43,385 bases of DNA from Actinospica durhamensis (GCF_018139695.1 NZ_JAGSOG010000040.1:1-43385); one strand, 5' to 3'. Shown: positions 32,652 through 39,937, counted from the stretch's first letter. The notes: a model not told the origin generated them from the sequence alone. A program made the numbers and translations.

Positions 32652-33119
32652 ATGACGAAAGAAGACGCAGGCAGCTGGGTGCGGCCGACGGGTTCCTGGG
32701 CCTCCTCGGCTGCCAACCGCACCTCGATGCAGGGCAACCGGTCACGTGATACGAAACCGGAGCTCGCGATACGCAAGCTGCTGCACGCGGCCGGCCTGCG
32801 CTACCGGGTGGACCGCAGCCCGCTCAAGGGTGTGCGGCGGCGCGCCGACATCATTTTCGGCCCGGCCAAGGTCGCGGTGTTCGTTGACGGATGCTTCTGG
32901 CACGGCTGCCCAGAGCACTTCGTGCCGCCGAAGACGAACCCCGGCTACTGGGACGGCAAGATCGGCGGCAACAGGGAGCGGGACCGTGCGACCGACGCGC
33001 TGCTCACGGCAGCAGGCTGGTCTGTTCTTCGCTACTGGGAACACGAGTCGCCGGAAGACTGCGCGCGGCGGATCGCGGACGAGGTAGCAGCGCGCCGCCC
33101 GGGGCCGACTGCCCGCTGA
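32652..33119 (+). CDS. vsr: Very short patch repair (Vsr-type) nick endonuclease
   Basis: The 155-aa protein starts 3 bp after the endonuclease stop, so the two are co-translated. The N-terminal signature is MQGNRSRDTKPELAIRKLLHAAGLRYRVD, with E37 matching the helix Glu of E. coli Vsr. The active site Asp is D66 (RRADIIFG). The block VFVDGCFWHGCPEHF has H84 as the catalytic His, and GYWDGKIGGNRERD is typical. Vsr nicks next to T in T:G mismatches left by deamination of 5-methylcytosine, which fits the neighbouring C5 methyltransferase. Its last 116 bp overlap the methyltransferase gene on the other strand. Confidence 0.93.
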   Translation: MTKEDAGSWVRPTGSWASSAANRTSMQGNRSRDTKPELAIRKLLHAAGLRYRVDRSPLKGVRRRADIIFGPAKVAVFVDGCFWHGCPEHFVPPKTNPGYWDGKIGGNRERDRATDALLTAAGWSVLRYWEHESPEDCARRIADEVAARRPGPTAR

Positions 33120-34227
33120 GCGGCTCGCGCCCTTCGGCGTGGGCGGTGAGGGCCGCCATGATGCACGAGGCGACCGCCTGAGCGACTGGAGGCGGGAATG
33201 CATTGCCGACCTGCCGGTACTGCGCGGTCTTGCCTCCGGAGAACTCCCACTTCTCCGGGAAGCCCTGCAGCAGCGCCGCCTGCTTCACCGTCAGACGCGG
33301 CCCGCGGCCCTTCGGCCCATCCAGCGTTGCCATTTCGTCGTCGTCGGCGACTCCGTGCCCGTCTACGCCCATCTGTTCCCACTGCCGCTTGGCCCTAGTC
33401 GGACCCAGGTCGGCGCCGCCGTGCTTTTTGGATCCGCCGACCAGTGTCGGCGCGACCCGGTCTGCCTTCTTCACCCAGAGGTCTAGGTCCTTGCCCTCGA
33501 GGCCGCGACGGCGCATCGATGCACGCAATGCCTGTCCCACCGTCTTGGTCGGGATGGGCTGCTTGCCGGCTCCGGCGGTGCCCGGGATCATGTCGTCGTC
33601 AGTTTCGGCTGTGGTGACAGCGCGCGGCTGGGGGAAGTACGGAGCGTATTCGGGCTTGACGGCGACCAGGATGGATCGGGGCCGCAGCTGCGAGGTGCCG
33701 AAGTTGGAGGCGTTGAGGACATCCCAGAAGACCGGGACGTAGCCGAACCCTTCGCTGCGCAGGGTGTCGAGGATGTGCTCGCGGTACTCGAAGAACTTGT
33801 CCTGCAGCAGCCCTCGCACGTTCTCGATCATGACTGCTTTGGGCTGGAGCTGCTGGACCAGGTCGAGCATGACGGGGAACAGGTCCCGTTCGTCCTCTTG
33901 GCCCAGCTGCTTGCCGGCCAGAGAGAACGGGGGGCACGGCACGCCGCCGGCCAGCAGGTCGATCGTGGCGGGCTTGATGTCATAGGCGGCCGGGTCGAAG
34001 TCGCGCACATCCCCTTCGAAGATGTTTCCGCCCCAGCCCATGCGCTTGGAGTTCGCGGCCAAAGTGGCGCAGGCGTGCGGGTCGATCTCGACGAGTGCGA
34101 GGTGGCGGAACCCGGCGTTCTCCAGCCCGATCGCCTGACCGCCCGCGCCGGCGCAGATCTCCACTGACGTGAAGGTATGGTGCTCCCCGGCCACTTCGAC
34201 TCCCTCTCCCAGCTCCGCTGTGCGCAC
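33004..34227 (-). CDS. DNA cytosine-5 methyltransferase (cognate of the NaeI-type enzyme)
   Basis: The protein has 407 aa from the GTG at 34227. The C5-methyltransferase motifs are in order: I, EICAGAGGQAIGLENAGF (23-40); IV, GGVPCPPFS with catalytic C98; VI, ENVRG (135-139); VIII, QLRPRS (180-185); X, QVGNAFPPPVA near the C-terminus. The target-recognition region lies between VIII and X. By context it should modify GCCGGC and protect the host. A second GTG at 34194 has a good GGGAGAGGGA ribosome binding site, while the first GTG is preceded by TAAAGT as for a leaderless mRNA; either could be used. The 3' end overlaps vsr tail to tail by 116 bp. Confidence 0.94.
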   Translation of the reverse strand: MRTAELGEGVEVAGEHHTFTSVEICAGAGGQAIGLENAGFRHLALVEIDPHACATLAANSKRMGWGGNIFEGDVRDFDPAAYDIKPATIDLLAGGVPCPPFSLAGKQLGQEDERDLFPVMLDLVQQLQPKAVMIENVRGLLQDKFFEYREHILDTLRSEGFGYVPVFWDVLNASNFGTSQLRPRSILVAVKPEYAPYFPQPRAVTTAETDDDMIPGTAGAGKQPIPTKTVGQALRASMRRRGLEGKDLDLWVKKADRVAPTLVGGSKKHGGADLGPTRAKRQWEQMGVDGHGVADDDEMATLDGPKGRGPRLTVKQAALLQGFPEKWEFSGGKTAQYRQVGNAFPPPVAQAVASCIMAALTAHAEGREPLSGQSAPGGALLPRPRSAARSLPATRVPSSEEQTSLLP

Positions 34228-34259
34228 GACAACTTTAGCCCGACTTCATCTGGCGCTAG

Positions 34260-34275
34260 ATCCGAATCGCCGGAT
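34260..34275. promoter_or_regulatory. Short inverted repeat upstream of the methyltransferase gene
   Basis: ATCCG and CGGAT are separated by 6 bases, 33 bp upstream of the methyltransferase start and close to the TAAAGT promoter element. It is a possible operator for the HTH regulator or for autoregulation. The arms are only 5 bp, so chance is quite possible. Confidence 0.25.
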
Positions 34276-34334
34276 GCGAACAAAGTTTCGATGACGTCGA
34301 CAGCGTCGATCGTGCCATCGTACGGCCTGGCGGT

Positions 34335-34363
34335 CCAGTCCGCCGGCAGCGCCGGCGGACTGG
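34335..34363. terminator. Perfect 13-bp hairpin carrying two GCCGGC (NaeI) sites
   Basis: CCAGTCCGCCGGC and its exact complement surround a 3-base loop. The hairpin abuts the stop codon of the CxxC gene (34364-34366), so it is well placed as the terminator of the regulator operon. Both arms contain GCCGGC (34342-34347 and 34351-34356), the recognition sequence of NaeI. The structure lies 108 bp upstream of the methyltransferase start, so methylation or enzyme binding there could also affect expression. Confidence 0.65.
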
Positions 34364-34690
34364 TCAGGCGGGCGGGTCCAGCTCGGGGCTGCCAGACTGC
34401 TCGCGCGGCGCCAGCTGGCAGTGCGGAGGGACGGCGCACTCGTGCTCGCAGCAGTAGCAGTAGACCTCGACGGGCTGATTCTTCTCGAACAGGGCGGGAT
34501 CCGCGCGGGCGGCGCCGGCCAGGGCCACCTTCTTCTGGTACCGGTCGTCGTCGCCGGGGAAGCGGAAGTCGAGTTCCTCGGTGCCCTTGCACCACGGACA
34601 TCGCAGCTGGCCCGTGGCTGGGTCGATCTCCGCCCAGGCCGCGTCGTCGTCGGGCGGATCCACGGCGTCGTGGGAGTCCGTGTCGGTCAT
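34364..34690 (-). CDS. Small Cys-rich zinc-ribbon-like protein
   Basis: This 108-aa protein starts at the ATG at 34690, 8 bp after the regulator stop, so it is in the same operon. It has CPWC (C31, C34) and a second cluster (C78, C80, C81, C85, C91; VYCYCCEHECAVPPHC), suggesting one or two zinc sites. The N-terminus is very acidic (Asp-rich) and there are no hydrophobic segments. The family is not recognised. Its place between the HTH regulator and the methyltransferase suggests a role in the defence island, for example DNA or RNA binding; this is inference. Confidence 0.65.
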   Translation of the reverse strand: MTDTDSHDAVDPPDDDAAWAEIDPATGQLRCPWCKGTEELDFRFPGDDDRYQKKVALAGAARADPALFEKNQPVEVYCYCCEHECAVPPHCQLAPREQSGSPELDPPA

Positions 34691-34698
34691 GGCGGCAA

Positions 34699-35400
34699 TC
34701 ACCGTCCTTCCATGGAGTCCGAGCCCGCCAGCACTGCGGGCACGTGGGCGTGAAGGCCTACATGTGTCAATGAGCTGACGACTGACAGCGCGAAGGCCGG
34801 CCCGCGGCGTCCCGCCCCCCGAAGCAGGGCATCGGTGGCGTGGTCGAGGCCTGCGGCCGTCAGAGCGGCGGAGGCAAGGGCGATCTCTCCGGGCGGCAGC
34901 GCTGCGGCGGCGTGTGCCATCAGGGCGGACAGCTCGGAGAACCGGCCCGCGGACTCGAGTTCCGCCGCCGCCGCCGTGCCGTCCCAACAGGGTGCGGGCT
35001 CGTCGCCGGATTCGTTAATGCCGCTGTCGGCGTTGTGCCGGTGCCGGACCGGCGCAACGCCGACAGCGGGTGCGAGGCCTTTGCGTGCGAGCAGGCCCGC
35101 GGCTGCCGCACTCCTGCGCAGCTCCAGCAGTGCCTCCAGGGACACGCCCAGCGGCTCCCCCGGCGACTCTTCGGCCACCCTGTACATGCTGGTCACGAAA
35201 TCCTCTGCCGGTACCCGGTGCGCTCCCAGCGCCTGGCTCAGTGCCCCCGGGCTGCAGTAGAGCCGCTTCGCGTTCGCCGCGAGCGTGGCGTGCGCGAGCC
35301 TGGTGTCGTATATCCCCCGAAGCGCGTCGGCGAATTCCTCCTGCTCAGGAGTGCATTTCTCGCGGCCAACCTTGCCAGTTAACTGTCCTCGGCGCGGCAT
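34699..35400 (-). CDS. Helix-turn-helix (XRE-like) regulator of the defence island
   Basis: The 233-aa protein starts at the ATG at 35400 with a GGGAGGGG ribosome binding site. About residues 20-75 form an XRE-like domain (FADALRGIYDTRLAHATLAANAKRLYCSPGALSQALGAHRVP), the layout of many actinobacterial HTH regulators. The remainder is Ala-rich helical sequence (SAAAAGLLARKG and LMAHAAAALPPGEIALASAALTAAG) that could be a sensor or dimerisation domain. A clear promoter lies upstream (35456-35485). Its divergent position between the methyltransferase-side genes and the HNH-like/ParB/SNF2 operon suggests it controls one or both, like the controller proteins of R-M systems. Confidence 0.65.
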   Translation of the reverse strand: MPRRGQLTGKVGREKCTPEQEEFADALRGIYDTRLAHATLAANAKRLYCSPGALSQALGAHRVPAEDFVTSMYRVAEESPGEPLGVSLEALLELRRSAAAAGLLARKGLAPAVGVAPVRHRHNADSGINESGDEPAPCWDGTAAAAELESAGRFSELSALMAHAAAALPPGEIALASAALTAAGLDHATDALLRGAGRRGPAFALSVVSSLTHVGLHAHVPAVLAGSDSMEGR

Positions 35401-35455
35401 GGTTCCCCTCCCATTTCCAGCGATACTCGAAAGTCAAATATTGCTGAGCGTATGG

Positions 35456-35485
35456 ACGCTAGCACGGCACAACTGGGCAGGTCAA
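35456..35485 (-). promoter_or_regulatory. Sigma-70-type promoter for the HTH regulator operon
   Basis: On the minus strand a -35 box TTGACC (35485-35480) is separated by 18 bases from a -10 box TAGCGT (35461-35456). This fits the actinobacterial housekeeping pattern TTGAC-N18-TANNNT. The start of transcription would be near 35449, giving a leader of about 50 bases before the ATG at 35400. Confidence 0.6.
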
Positions 35486-35711
35486 CGGGTTTTCCGGGGG
35501 GCATCTTTACGATTTTTGGCAATATACTGCTGTGATTGATCCGCTACCCTGAGTATGGGTTATGTGATCTTGAAGGCTCCGCAGATTGCGCTGAATGTTT
35601 CGGCCTTCTGTAAAGATTGTTATTTGGCAGGAGTTTTACTAGACGCCCGTCTAAGGTGTGTAGCGCGGCAGCATCCGCTTGCCAGTACGCGACCGTGATG
35701 GAGGAAGAGCC
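35486..35711. promoter_or_regulatory. AT-rich divergent control region with a palindrome before the HNH-like gene
   Basis: This stretch is clearly more AT-rich than the flanking genes. At 35640-35653 is a perfect palindrome TAGACG-CC-CGTCTA, 58 bp upstream of the HNH-like start, in operator position. TATACT (35521-35526) could be a -10 box, but I see no good -35 partner on the plus strand, so the promoter of the HNH-like operon is not fixed. A GAGGAAGAGC ribosome binding site precedes the GTG at 35712. Confidence 0.5.
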
Positions 35712-36407
35712 GTGGAAGCAGACCAGCTGCCGTCCTGGCGGGACGAGTCGCTCTCGACGGTGAAGAGGGCCGCGCTGTGGCTCGTAGCGGAGGTCGGCGA
35801 GGGCAGTGTCTTCACCAAGGCGCAGCTGCGCGATGCGTTCCCCGACATCGCGCAGATCGACCGGCGGATGCGGGACCTGCGCGACTATGGCTGGCAGATC
35901 GACACCCGCAGAGAAGACCCGCACCTGGAGGCGCACGAGCAGCGCTTCACGCAGGCCGGCGACCCGGTTTGGGCGCCGGGCACGGCGAAGCGCCAGCGTA
36001 CGGGGAGTGTGAGCGCAGTGCAGCGGCGGGAGGTGTTCCTGCGCGACGACTACATCTGCCGCTCCTGCGGTATCGCGGCCGGCGCCCGGTACAGCGACGA
36101 CTCCTACGAGTCGGCCCAGCTGGACATCGCCCGGCGCATCGTGGTCAAGCCCGGCGGTGAAGAGTCCGTCGAGCTCGTCGCCGAATGCAACCGGTGCCGG
36201 GTGGGCGGCCGCGCCCTCGTCGCGGACCTCGGGAAGCTCCTTGCCGGGATCGACAGCCTCGGCGCGCTAGAGCGCCGCGTGTTCGTCGGCTGGATCAAGG
36301 CAGACAAGCGCGAGCTGGCCCTGATCGAACGGCTGTGGGGCGAGTACCGCAGCTTGCCGGCCGAGTCCCGCGATGCGGTCCGCGAAACGCTCCGCTCCGA
36401 CAGCTAG
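35712..36407 (+). CDS. Winged-helix plus HNH-like zinc protein, catalytic His apparently missing
   Basis: This 231-aa protein starts at the GTG at 35712. About residues 15-90 look like a winged helix (VFTKAQLRDAFPDIAQIDRRMRDLRDYGW, then ending GDPVWAPG). About 105-170 are laid out like an HNH domain: VQRREVFLRDDYICRSCG (C116, C119), a spacer, then AECNRCRVGG (C159, C162). In active HNH enzymes the strand before the second Cys pair carries a DH or HH; here it reads LDIARRIVVKPGG, with no His. The fold is probably kept for DNA binding while nuclease activity is doubtful. It is the first gene of an operon with the ParB-like and SNF2 genes. Confidence 0.75.
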   Translation: MEADQLPSWRDESLSTVKRAALWLVAEVGEGSVFTKAQLRDAFPDIAQIDRRMRDLRDYGWQIDTRREDPHLEAHEQRFTQAGDPVWAPGTAKRQRTGSVSAVQRREVFLRDDYICRSCGIAAGARYSDDSYESAQLDIARRIVVKPGGEESVELVAECNRCRVGGRALVADLGKLLAGIDSLGALERRVFVGWIKADKRELALIERLWGEYRSLPAESRDAVRETLRSDS

Positions 36408-36458
36408 CTAGTCACGACCGAGTTCAGCCTCGTCCATCCGAGTTGTAAGGAGAACGCC

Positions 36459-37868
36459 TTGAGCCGTTCCTACGAGCTCCCCCCCAAGGCCGCGGAGATC
36501 CGTGCCGTCATCGAGGAGAGGCTGCGCGAGGCTGTCAGCGCTGAAGGTTCGAAAGAAACCGTCACCGTTGACTGGCGCGGGCAGCCCAAGCACGTCGAGG
36601 TCATTGACCTGCCGATCGACCTGATGTACTACAACCCGGCTACCCACCGTATCCGCGCCCAGCGAAGCCACAACCTGGCGCTTGAGCAGGGCCTAGAATC
36701 GGACCCGTGGTCGACCGCAAGCCAGGACTATCTGCACTTCCTCCTGTGCGCGAACCCTGCCAACCCGTCTGAGCCCGATCCGGACCTCAAGGCCCTCGTG
36801 GAGAGCCTCGATCAGGAAGGCCAGGCGGAGCCGGGCCTGATCACCCGCGACGGCATCCTCGTCAACGGCAACACGAGGCGTGCGGCCCTGAAGAACCTGG
36901 GCAAGCGCAGCATCCGGGTCGGCGTTCTGCCAGAGTCCTGCACCTGGGAGGACATCAACCAGGTCGAGCTTTCCCTTCAGCTTCGCCCCGACAAGCGCCG
37001 GGACTACTCCTATGTCAACCGGATGCTTGCGTACGAGGAAATGATCGCGGCCGGCGTTCCGGAGCATGAAGTCGCCCGCCAGTTCCGCACTACGGTCAAA
37101 ATGGTCAAGGGGGACCTGAAAATCTTGTCCCTGATCTACGAGATGGTCGACAGGAGCGCGCACGACGGGGCTTCGCTCCGCCTGGTCGACTTCGAACGGG
37201 CGCAGGAGAATCTGCGCGACTACGGGAATGCCGTCGCGCAGGCCAAGACTGTCGAGGAGGCCGAGCTGATCAAGGAATCCAAGATGGTCGCAATCGTCCT
37301 TGACTTCTCCAAGACGGATGTCCGCCTCATCGAGCACGACTTCAAGGAGCGCTACCTCGACCCCAGGCTGCCCGATCCGCTCAAGGAACCGCAGGCTGCC
37401 GTAGCGCCGGTTGCGATTCCGGGACTTGGCCGAACGTCTCGCGCCGCCAGTCCGAAGGTCGCTGCTGCCCGTGCATTCAATGACAGGGTTCTGCGTGCGA
37501 AGGCGGAGATCGTCTCGGGCTCTGCGGTCTCGAGCCAGCAGGCCGAAGAAGCCAGGCAGGTCTATACCGCCGCCCGCGAAGCCGTTGAGGAAGCACTCAA
37601 GCCCGCCGCCGGCGATGCGAGGTACAAGAAGAAGAAGCTTGCACCCTCTGACCGGATCGAAGCCGCATGCAGTGACATCCAACAGTGCATCAGCGATCTG
37701 GCCTACGCGCGCGCCTCCCGCAGTCTCGACGACGAGGCTGCGGAGACATTTGATGATTCCCTTCTTGAGCTCAAGAAGCTTCTCGGCAAGCTGGCCGGAG
37801 AGGCGCACCGCAGCTTCTCCGACGGCGAGGGCCTCGATTGGCTCATTGCCGTTGGGCGGATGCCGTAG
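36459..37868 (+). CDS. ParB-like N-terminal domain protein
   Basis: The 469-aa protein starts at a TTG with a strong AAGGAGA ribosome binding site. Residues about 44-150 form a ParB/sulfiredoxin-like domain: VIDLPIDLMYYNPATHRIR, an insert, then GLITRDGILVNGNTRRAALKNLG (126-148), where NGNTRRAA replaces the usual GERRxxA box. Next comes a helical part with a possible HTH (YVNRMLAYEEMIAAGVPEHEVARQF). The C-terminal 150 residues are charged helices. ParB domains bind CTP or hydrolyse nucleotides and can clamp DNA; here a role in loading the adjacent SNF2 motor is plausible but inferred. The stop codon directly abuts the next ATG. Third positions are less GC-rich than in the chromosomal genes. 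Confidence 0.8.
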   Translation: MSRSYELPPKAAEIRAVIEERLREAVSAEGSKETVTVDWRGQPKHVEVIDLPIDLMYYNPATHRIRAQRSHNLALEQGLESDPWSTASQDYLHFLLCANPANPSEPDPDLKALVESLDQEGQAEPGLITRDGILVNGNTRRAALKNLGKRSIRVGVLPESCTWEDINQVELSLQLRPDKRRDYSYVNRMLAYEEMIAAGVPEHEVARQFRTTVKMVKGDLKILSLIYEMVDRSAHDGASLRLVDFERAQENLRDYGNAVAQAKTVEEAELIKESKMVAIVLDFSKTDVRLIEHDFKERYLDPRLPDPLKEPQAAVAPVAIPGLGRTSRAASPKVAAARAFNDRVLRAKAEIVSGSAVSSQQAEEARQVYTAAREAVEEALKPAAGDARYKKKKLAPSDRIEAACSDIQQCISDLAYARASRSLDDEAAETFDDSLLELKKLLGKLAGEAHRSFSDGEGLDWLIAVGRMP

Positions 37869-39692
37869 ATGACAGACGCAAGCCTTGAGATCAGCTTCGA
37901 GATCGGCCGTACTGCTGTTTTGGTGCGCGCCGGGGACGGCTACGAGGGCGCCCTGGCGCGTGTGGCTGGACGCGTGGCCACCGCGCGGATGCGCGACAGC
38001 GCCACTGCGGTGGTTCCGCTCGACGACTTCATCGCTGGACTCGACGCCGGCGCGCTGGACAACTGGCCTGACCCCGACGGGGTCGTCTGGGAGCCGTTGC
38101 TCGTCGAACTGGTCAACTCGGTGCTGGACGACGGCGACCGTGTCCGGGGGCAGCTTTCCGGAGACCCGGAAGCCGCCCACGGCGCCGTCGAGGCGGACCA
38201 GTTGCCCGCGATCTTGGGGCCGGGATGGAAGGCTGACCTGACTGCGTTCCAACGCCGCAACGCCGCACGCCTGCTCTCGTTGCGCCATGGCGCTGATTTC
38301 AGCGTTCCCGGGGCTGGAAAGACCCGTGAGGCGCTTGCGGTCCTCGCTGCGCTGCGCGAGCAGGGGGAAATCCGCAGAGCCCTGGTCGTGTGCCCGAAAT
38401 CCGCCTACGAGTCCTGGCGCTACGAGTCGGCGGAGTGTCTGACCACGCCATTGAACACCCAGGTCATGGGCGCTTACCCGGACCCGAGTGCCGACATCGT
38501 CCTCGTCAACTACGAGCGCCTGGACCGGTCGCTGCCGGATTTGTGTGATTGGCTGGCCGCGCAGCCCGCGATGCTCGTACTCGACGAGGCGCACCGCATG
38601 AAGCGCGGGGTGCGAGGTGTATACGGTGCCGCCTGCATGGCCCTGGGACCGCTCGCTAAGCGCCGCATGATCCTTACCGGTACTCCCGCGCCTAACGGGG
38701 CAGCGGACCTCGCGAGCCTCCTGGGGTTCGTCTGGCCCGGCTCGGGCAGCCGGACGGTCAACGATGCCGTGGGCGACAACGATCTCGCCTATGCCAGCCG
38801 GATTCTCAAACCCCTGTTCACCAGGACCACGAAGGCAGAGCTCGGTCTGCCGCCCGTTGACTTGAAGATCGTGCGCGTCCCCTTGGGCGGCCTGCACGGG
38901 GAGATCTACAGCGCGCTGGCCGGCAGCTTCTCGGCCCGTGCCGAAGCCTCCCGCGATGAGCTTGAGAGGCTGGGACGGACCATGCTCAGGCTCTTGATGG
39001 CGGCCACGAGCCCGGCGCTCCTGATGGAGGGCGTCAGCCGCTACGACCCGCTGGACTACCAGGTCCCGCACCTGGCGGTACCTCCCGAGGATCCGCTCCA
39101 TGTGCTGCTGGAGAGACTGCCGAGCTATGAGGTCGCGCCGAAGCACAGGGAAGTGCTGGCCATCGTGCGGGACAACGCCGCGATGGGCCGCAAGACGATC
39201 GTCTGGTCGACTTTCGTACGCAACCTGACGACCATGGAGGCCGTCCTGGCTGACTTCAAGCCCGCGGTGGTATTCGGCGGCACTGTGGACCGCGAGGAGC
39301 AGATCCGGCGTTTTCGCCGTGATCCTGACTGCGCGGTGCTGCTCTCCAACCCCGCCACCTTGGGTGAGGGCATCAGCCTGCACCACGAGTGTCACGACGC
39401 GGTTTACCTGGACCGGGACTTCCAAGCCGGGCGTTTCCTGCAGAGTCTCGACCGTATCCACCGCCTCGGGCTGCCCCCGGATGCCGAGACCCGGGTCATA
39501 GTCCTGGCCTCGGAAGGCACCATCGACGAGGTGGTTGCCGACCGGCTGCGCAGCAAGCTGGAATTTATGGGCCGGATCCTGGATGACCCGGCGGTCCAGC
39601 AGCTCGCCGATCTGGAGGAGGCGACGACCGTCGTAGGCGGTATGGACGCCGAAGATATCCTCGCGCTACAGCGTCACCTTCAGCGAGGATAA
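37869..39692 (+). CDS. SNF2-family superfamily 2 helicase/translocase
   Basis: This 607-aa protein begins immediately after the ParB-like stop. The motor motifs are: FQRR (127-130), Walker A PGAGKT (147-152), DEAH (239-242), LTGTP (269-273), and in the second RecA domain FVRNLTTMEAVL and QSLDRIHRLG (525-534) with the arginine fingers. The AHRMKRG and LTGTPAPNG blocks and QxxxRxHRxG are typical of SNF2-like translocases that move along double-stranded DNA. The first 120 residues are a separate N-terminal domain of unknown type. No nuclease or methylase domain is fused. With the HNH-like and ParB-like proteins it probably forms one complex or pathway acting on foreign DNA. Confidence 0.9.
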   Translation: MTDASLEISFEIGRTAVLVRAGDGYEGALARVAGRVATARMRDSATAVVPLDDFIAGLDAGALDNWPDPDGVVWEPLLVELVNSVLDDGDRVRGQLSGDPEAAHGAVEADQLPAILGPGWKADLTAFQRRNAARLLSLRHGADFSVPGAGKTREALAVLAALREQGEIRRALVVCPKSAYESWRYESAECLTTPLNTQVMGAYPDPSADIVLVNYERLDRSLPDLCDWLAAQPAMLVLDEAHRMKRGVRGVYGAACMALGPLAKRRMILTGTPAPNGAADLASLLGFVWPGSGSRTVNDAVGDNDLAYASRILKPLFTRTTKAELGLPPVDLKIVRVPLGGLHGEIYSALAGSFSARAEASRDELERLGRTMLRLLMAATSPALLMEGVSRYDPLDYQVPHLAVPPEDPLHVLLERLPSYEVAPKHREVLAIVRDNAAMGRKTIVWSTFVRNLTTMEAVLADFKPAVVFGGTVDREEQIRRFRRDPDCAVLLSNPATLGEGISLHHECHDAVYLDRDFQAGRFLQSLDRIHRLGLPPDAETRVIVLASEGTIDEVVADRLRSKLEFMGRILDDPAVQQLADLEEATTVVGGMDAEDILALQRHLQRG

Positions 39693-39736
39693 GCATCCAT
39701 TGCGTGCTGTTTTGGCCAGAGGACATGCCGCACGCT

Positions 39737-39821
39737 TCGCGCCCGCTCGATCGGCAGTCGGCCTAGCGGGCGCGAGGCTGCCCGGCCTGGTGGCCCTAGC
39801 CGCCGCCTCATCCAGGCCGGG
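39737..39821. other. Two tandem perfect hairpins after the SNF2 gene
   Basis: Hairpin 1 has an 11-bp stem (TCGCGCCCGCT, 39737-39747, with 39765-39775) and a 17-base loop. Hairpin 2 has a 10-bp stem (CCCGGCCTGG, 39781-39790, with 39812-39821) and a 21-base loop. Both stems are perfect and start 44 bp after the SNF2 stop. They may act as a terminator for the operon, as a structured RNA, or as recombination-related DNA. Both loops are too long for a classical intrinsic terminator. Confidence 0.5.
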
Positions 39822-39890
39822 GGTGGTGTGTAAAGACTTGGCAATAGATGCCCGAGCCTGTGGTGATTCATCGAGGGCGTCAGACGCGAA

Positions 39891-39916
39891 AGCCCCACCG
39901 GAGATCCGGTGGGGCT
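39891..39916 (-). terminator. Strong intrinsic terminator of the tRNA-Val remnant
   Basis: A perfect 12-bp inverted repeat (AGCCCCACCGGA and complement, two bases between the arms) is followed on the minus strand by TTTCG. It lies 21 bp after the 3' end of the tRNA-Val fragment, as a tRNA terminator would, and shows that the native downstream flank of the tRNA gene lies on this side. Confidence 0.8.
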
Positions 39917-39937
39917 CGTTACCTGCATTAATACGAG

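Noticed and set aside
36459-39692. Assigning the ParB/SNF2 operon to DISARM, BREX or a type I R-M system
   Set aside because: None of the defining partners is present: no PglX/PglZ, DrmB or HsdM/HsdS-like gene was seen, and the SNF2 protein has no fused nuclease or methylase.
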